A stretch of 64,000 nt of DNA from Pterois miles (Eukaryota > Chordata > Actinopteri > Perciformes > Scorpaenidae), in NCBI GenBank assembly GCA_947000775.1, contig CAMQGK010000552.1, positions 2,154,501 through 2,218,500 on the forward strand. The letters run 5' to 3'. Position 1 is the stretch's first letter. Each line of letters opens with the position of its first letter. A program made the translations under genes and the position numbers. Below the pieces are notes generated by a model. The model made no database searches. It saw only the letters and a program-made list of their open reading frames with translations, and was not told the DNA's origin. Below, piece by piece: positions 58,940 through 64,000 of this stretch.

Positions 58940-59505
58940 TTCAAAGTAAACTTAAATATTCACAAAAAACAACTTCCTTGGGTTAAGGCAGGAAAGCTAC
59001 TTGGTTAGGCTTAGAAAAAGATCAACTTGGTTAGGATTAGGCAATAAAACTCATTAGGTTTAGGAAAAGATGGACTTGGTTAAGTTTAGGTGAGAAAACT
59101 ACTCCGTTATTAGGAAAAGATCATCTTTGTTAGGATTTGGCAACAAAACAAAAAGGAAAAAACTTACTTGGTTAGGATTAGGTAACAAAACAGGAAAAGT
59201 TTGACCTGTTAGGTTTAGGCAATAAAACTCATTAGGTTTAGGAAAAGATGGACTTGCCAAGGTTTAGTTGATTTGCCTAGGCTTAGGCAAGAGAAGTACT
59301 TAGTTAGGCAAGAGAACTAATTTGTTATTCTTAGTTAAAGATTGACTTGCTTAAGATTGCACAACAAAACTACTTACTCTTAGGAATAATCTTAAAATAA
59401 CTCAGAAGTGGTGCTACTTCAATATGTAACTTCCATGACAAATAAATTAGTGTTGACTTCTGGTTTCACACGGGACACAAACACCAGTCTCCGTTCCTTC
59501 AAAGG
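58940..59505 (-). mobile_element. TTAGGTTTAGG degenerate tandem block, part of a larger fish repeat
   Basis: Units of about 40-50 bp built from ACTTGGTTAGGTTTAGG, CAACAAAACTACTT and GGAAAAGATC repeat about eight times with decay (58975-59390). The block ends GACTTCTGGTTTCACACGGG, ACACAAACACCAGTCTCC. The same family lies reversed at 39640. TTAGG runs here are not telomeric: they are spaced within longer units. Confidence 0.7.
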
Positions 59506-61222
59506 TAAATGGTGTCAAAGAGCTGGCAACAAAAGATTTCTAATTTTTTCATCTCTTCCTCTCTAATGTTTGACGATTCTATGATTTTTCTGGAAGAAAG
59601 AGATGATGATGTTTCACAGAAATCCAGTCCAGGGTCCAGTGTGTTAAAGTCTTATGTTGTCCAGCGAGGTACCTATCTTTTTGGGAAATACCACAACCTG
59701 CTTTAATTTTCTGCCATTCTTGAACCGCGAGAGAATTACACATGGAGTCAAACAAGCGTACGAATTCGAGAGTGAACCATAGACACCTGCCAAGATCAGT
59801 CACTTAATATAGAAGCAGCATCTAAGCTTTATTGTTTCCTCATTTCCTTCCACTTCCCTCCCCTCTCCCTTTCCTGATCTTATTTCTTGACTTGTCATTT
59901 CCTCTCTACTCCACTCTCTCTTCCTCTTGGCTTGTTCCGTCCGTCTCCTCCCCCATTATCTCCTCTCTTGTCTTTTCCTCTCCGCTCATCCTTAATTCTC
60001 CTCCCAAGTTTCTCCTCCTCTCCCCCGCCTGTCGTTTCCTCACTGCTTTCCTCTCACTCAATTTGTCCCTCCTTGACTCCTCCTCTCCTCTTCCCTTCTC
60101 CTCTCCTGTCACTGTCTGCTCCCCCTTCTCTGAACTCGTCGTCCTCCCACCTCCTGCTTCTCCTCTCGTTTTTCTCCCCTCACACGTCCCTTCCTATTGA
60201 TTATCTCGACTTCACATTTCCCCCCTTCACACCTTCTCTGTGCTTCACACCCGTTTCCTCTTCTTCCCCCTTTCTCTTGTCATCCTCTCTGTTCTCTTCT
60301 CTCCTCCTTACTCTGGTGAAGATCTGGCTTTTAATTGCTTTAGGGCATATCAGACCCTCCTTTATACCTGAGAACAATGGAGTGAGGAGGTGAGTGCATG
60401 AGGGTGAGGTGAGGTGAGGACAGGACAGGAAGACATCAGGTGCTACCATGGCAACATTTCATCATTGCAAGAAAAAAAAAAAAAAACTCTTTACTTTTGT
60501 CACGTCAAGGCAGAAACTCTGTTGACATTTCTTCATCCGAGGTTGAAATGTGCAGGTTTTTTTTTTTTACTTCTCCAGTAGCAGACCTGTTGACATTTGC
60601 ACGGAGTAGGTCAGCCTTGTGTTTTCTTACTCTGGGCTTTTATTTTTTTTTTTTTTTCCCAGTGAATGTTCCCGGTTCTTCTATTCTGAATATACCTTGT
60701 GTGGTCACGTTGCTGGAGAGAAAATACATGGAGCCATTTCTGAGCATGTATGTTTTCATTTCCCAATTTGCCGTGCACCATGATGCTCGGCCATCTGTCT
60801 CAGCACGGTGACTAAACTCAATGCCAATATGTTGCAGGGTCATGAGAAAACAAACCGGAGCTGCTTTCCACATGAGTGGACAAAGCATAACTTAACCCTC
60901 GATCCACAGTGGAAAAAAAAAAAAACGAAACACTGTGCATCACGCTCTCACCTGTCCCGCATGCTGTTGTGAGGATGCCGGGCGAGACTTCCACTGTCTC
61001 AGATGTTGATGCAGAATGAGTTCTAGCTTCCGTGCTGCTTGGCCAGCGCTTCATTCCGGCTTATTAATGGCGACTCGCCCAGCCAAGGGAGTGTCTCATG
61101 CAACGGAGGAAGCGGTAGTGCAACAGCGTGTGTGCAGTGAATAAATGCTGTACATTAAACAAATTCCCCCGCGCTCATCTTGGCAGTCAGGCGTGTGGGA
61201 GGAGGAAGTATTGCAGAATCTC

Positions 61223-61226
<4 letters not shown>
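59506..61226. other. Pyrimidine-rich tract and unique DNA, no gene recognised
   Basis: 59825-60330 is strongly CT-rich, giving long false S/L/P-rich frames (up to 168 codons) with their R/E-rich mirror on the minus strand. A-runs at 60470 and 60911 and T-runs at 60557 and 60643 follow. The block 61040-61200 (CCGGCTTATTAATGGCGACT) is a candidate conserved element. Confidence 0.5.

Positions 61227-61280
<54 letters not shown>
61227..61280. repeat. (TC)n microsatellite
   Basis: About 26 TC units with one TG interruption. Confidence 0.97.
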
Positions 61281-61328
61281 ACTGACACACACAAATACAT
61301 CCTCGTGTATCCAGCCACTCATGCATTT

Positions 61329-62157
61329 ATCTCTGGTAGAGATGCACCAGTTTGACGTTTTCTGTCCTGATACTGATACCTGAGCTCTGGGTATGGGCTG
61401 ATACTGAATACTGATCCAATAGCAGTGTTTAATTAATGATTTTGCCTAATTAAGCTGTATGCCTCTCTGTATGGAAGTTCCTGGGATCGTGTGATCATGC
61501 GTTGTCTTACACATTGCTTTCCAAAGTTTGTAAAACAAATAGACAAATAAATACTTACAAAGCCTATAACTTTGCTGAACTGCATCAAAATAATTGGTTG
61601 CATTAACAGAAATTCGCTTTAACGGCACTAATTGCTTTGATGCATTAATGCAATCAATCTTTCAGAGGTCATAGTGGGCTTAGTTTCAAAGCGATTGAAG
61701 ATACTGGTAATCATATGAAACTGGAAAACCTGAGGAATCTGTGTTATTGGTTAGATAACGCTCTAAACTTTTTGGCAAAGAAAAACTGTCATGGGCATTT
61801 TCAAAGGGGTGAAAATGGGTTCAATGTGTACCCCCGGGTCTCCCCTTTACAGACACTTAAGAGTGTTAAATACTTGACAAATCTCCCTTTAAGGTACATT
61901 TTGACCAGATAAAAAACTGTGATTAATTAGCAATTAATAGTGATTAATTTAATCAATTGACAACCCTAAAAATAAATCATACAGCAGTAACTTAAAAAAC
62001 AAAACAAAACATTAAAATGAATTGGAAATTACAGTTGAAATATTAACCTTTTAAATGCAATTGGACACATTCCAGAATAGGTCAGCACCATTGTCATCGA
62101 TACCTGATCCATCTTTTTGAGTCAGCAGTCCGGTATCAGTGCATCCCTAATTTCTAG
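61329..62157. mobile_element. TAGAGATGCACC-type hAT element with 8-bp target duplication
   Basis: TAGAGATGCACCAG at 61337 and CAGTGCATCCCTA ending at 62149 are inverted repeats. Flanking octamers ATCTCTGG (61329-61336) and ATTTCTAG (62150-62157) agree at 6 of 8 bases, the duplication length of hAT elements. Subterminal sequence (GTCCTGATACTGATACC, CGGTATCAGTGC) is also inverted. A different MITE sits inside at about 61559-61969, so this is the older of the two. Confidence 0.85.
61559..61969 (-). mobile_element. GGGCTGTCA-type hAT MITE, copy 4, nested
   Basis: Inverse copy with TTTAACGGCACTAATTGCTT, GAAACTGGAAAACCTGAGGA, TCTCCCCTTTACAGACA, TACTTGACAAATCTCCCTTT and the end CAATTGACAACCCTA. It is strongly deleted compared with copies 1-3. 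Confidence 0.82.
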
Positions 62158-62777
62158 ACACATTTTTTCTCAAACTTCTCAGACCAGTGCTGCTTGCTTT
62201 CAAACCCACATCATGCAAAAAGATTTATACACTCTAGTAAACTCTCATTCACACCCTCATAAACATACACGCTTTAATTGAGCTTTGTACATGTCAGCCC
62301 CCTACTACACCTCGTGCTGTAGTCAGTGCATCAGGGGATCCTCCTGTAGCCAGCCAGCCAGTTAGTTGACACTGATTGGCCGGCGAGGGCTGACTTGACC
62401 CCAGTGGCCTGCCAGAATAAAGGATCATGTTGACCATCGGCCATCGAGGTAATAATGCCCACAGAGGATACTGGGAGACTGTCTGCAAGCAGCGTGCAGT
62501 TCATGAGAAAAGACGGAGGGGGAGGAGGGGAGAAGTCAATAACCTCAGGCTGAGGACAGACAGGAACCTGTAGAAATGTGTTGTCCTTACTGCTGCCAAA
62601 CATTTCTTTTTTTTCATTCTCAACACAGCATAAAGTTGTCTTAACAATGTCAAGTTTGGTGGAACTTTTTGAGAAAGTAGCAATTTAATTTCATTAATGG
62701 CTAACACTTCATTCTGCTGGAGGAAGTTCAATTCAAGTGTCACACCCAGTTGATATAAACATGCAGATTCAAATTGC
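62158..62777. other. Unique DNA, no gene recognised
   Basis: Nothing recognised beyond a T-run near 62608. Confidence 0.5.
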
Positions 62778-63122
62778 TTAAAGGTACAGTGTGTACGATT
62801 TAGTAGCATCTAGTGGTGTACCCCTCCACTCACTCCTCGGTAACATGAGCCACCGAGTACTAACCATGATAACACTACTACGAAGTCGGACCTATCGTGG
62901 CCTTCGGGTAACATAAAGACATGAAAATGTCTCTCTAGAGCCAAGCAACATGGCACACTCCAGGACCTGCTCCCTGTGTAGATATATAAAACTCTTTCTA
63001 AGCTAAAAAAAACATGCCGATTCATTGACTCAGGTGATTGTGCACTAATGAAAGCATGGTTATGGATATTATATTCCATTTCTGCAAATCAATCTTCAAA
63101 ATGTTACACACTGTTCCTTTAA
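62778..63122. mobile_element. TTAAAGG..CAGTGTGTA family MITE, intact ends
   Basis: TTAAAGGTACAGTGTGTA at the left and TTACACACTGTTCCTTTAA at the right are inverted repeats with one mismatch in about 18 bases. The body (GCATCTAGTGGTG, CGGTAACATGAGCCACCGAG) is the counterpart of the right half of the copy at 6161. 345 bp, no ORF. Confidence 0.9.
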
Positions 63123-64000
63123 AGAAGCAGAGCACTTAACAGTAGCAGCAGTTTAAGAATGAAAGCATGAAAACATAGTGAGCCCACATTATGCCTTGTG
63201 GATAATGATATCTTATTGCATCTGCGCTTGGTAAGAATTACATGTTCTCATTCCATGCACTCTATGTGCATAGGGATTTGATCTCGGTATGCAGAACTTG
63301 CATAAATATTGTATTTTCAACACTCTTTTTTTTTTTTAAATAAACTTAAACTCTGGTATTTCTACAACTCTAACAAGCCACGTATAGTGCATTTGGGCAG
63401 AAGCTCTCCTACAGGAGCCGTAGTAATCGATCACACCCCTGTCGTGCATTCCAGCAATGATATTCATATCGTTATCTAGAAGGAGACTCTGTGCTCAGGG
63501 TAATGATGAGCTCCTCTGACCTTTCACTGGAGATAACCTTCCTTAGCTGCTCAGTGGAAGCTCCTTAGGGTGGACTCTCGGCCGCCCACAGCTGCAGACC
63601 TGAGAGAACTGGCTGAATATCGAGTTAGGCTACGGTGCAGCAGACATGGCCTCAAGATGCATAGAAACTCACACAAGCATGTGTACTATTACATGTACGA
63701 ACACAAAAATAATTCAAGTCGACATACAGTAAATTACAGAATAACTACAAACAAATGTACATTCGAGCATGGATACATCCCTCCGCATACATGAATCGTA
63801 ATAGAAACCATAAACTCGAGGATCTGTACATGCAGTACATGGGCGAATATCCAAACACGCATCGACCGCGCTCACGCACACACCCACACGTATCCACACC
63901 CACAGATTTGGACCAGGCTCATTAAAGATGTGAAGGAGAAAATGATAAAAAAAAAAAAAAAAAAAAAAAGCCAGGAGGGATTTCATGCAGATTCGCACTC
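63123..64000. other. Unique DNA and A23 run, no gene recognised
   Basis: A23 at 63947-63969. Dispersed ACACAC motifs at 63660-63900 are simple-sequence drift. No exon recognised at the window end. Confidence 0.5.

Noticed and set aside
58975..59390. Interstitial telomeric repeat (TTAGG)
   Set aside because: Vertebrate telomeres are TTAGGG; here TTAGG occurs once or twice within 40-50 bp degenerate units.
59832..60449. 168-codon S/L/P-rich ORF and its R/E-rich mirror
   Set aside because: Composition follows directly from a 500-bp CT tract; several frames are open at once on both strands, as expected for low-complexity DNA.

Overview
The window looks like intronic and intergenic DNA from a teleost fish, most likely a percomorph. 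It is AT-rich, full of (CA)n, (TA)n and (CT)n tracts, and packed with decayed tRNA-derived SINEs, small inverted-repeat DNA transposons (MITE or hAT type), and two 5'-truncated non-LTR retrotransposon fossils. The family resemblances are recalled from knowledge of fish genomes; no search was run. I see no prokaryotic genes, no CRISPR array, no rRNA and no intact tRNA. I found no open reading frame that I would defend as a functional protein, and most short ORFs are microsatellite translations or repeat fragments.

Layout. 1-8.1 kb: unique sequence with a foldback element (1033-1224), an L1-like LINE end (minus), a degenerate SINE, a TTAA-ended MITE with a truncated neighbour, and a second MITE split by a SINE. 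8.1-10.1 kb: the only CpG-dense segment, with a GC box, an inverted CCAAT box, three CRE-like sites and a likely non-coding first exon ending at one of two plus-strand splice donors (8944 or 8992). This suggests a rightward gene whose first intron may fill the rest of the window. 10-20 kb: four further copies of the TTAA-ended MITE, a SINE with a perfect 14-bp target duplication, tail-to-tail SINE ends and a 253-bp TA/TG/CA compound microsatellite. 20-24.6 kb: largely unique sequence with a long pyrimidine-rich stretch. 24.6-32.1 kb: two copies of a roughly 1-kb hAT-like family, one with a SINE in it, and another SINE split by a 0.6-kb insertion. 34-38 kb: a short MITE, an L2/Rex-type LINE remnant that still shows the YVDD motif, and a TIR element. 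39.6-50.9 kb: three copies of a GGGCTGTCA-ended hAT MITE and several unclassified repeats. 54.5 kb: a broken fragment of the ATAD3 AAA+ ATPase. 57-63 kb: more hAT MITEs, one nested in another, and a TTAGG-rich degenerate tandem block.

The main biological content is therefore one probable promoter with first exon, one ATAD3 pseudogene fragment, and a dense transposon record in which at least four nested insertions can be ordered in time. Several unique blocks look like candidate conserved regulatory elements, but this cannot be shown from one sequence. I did not find a convincing new biological system.
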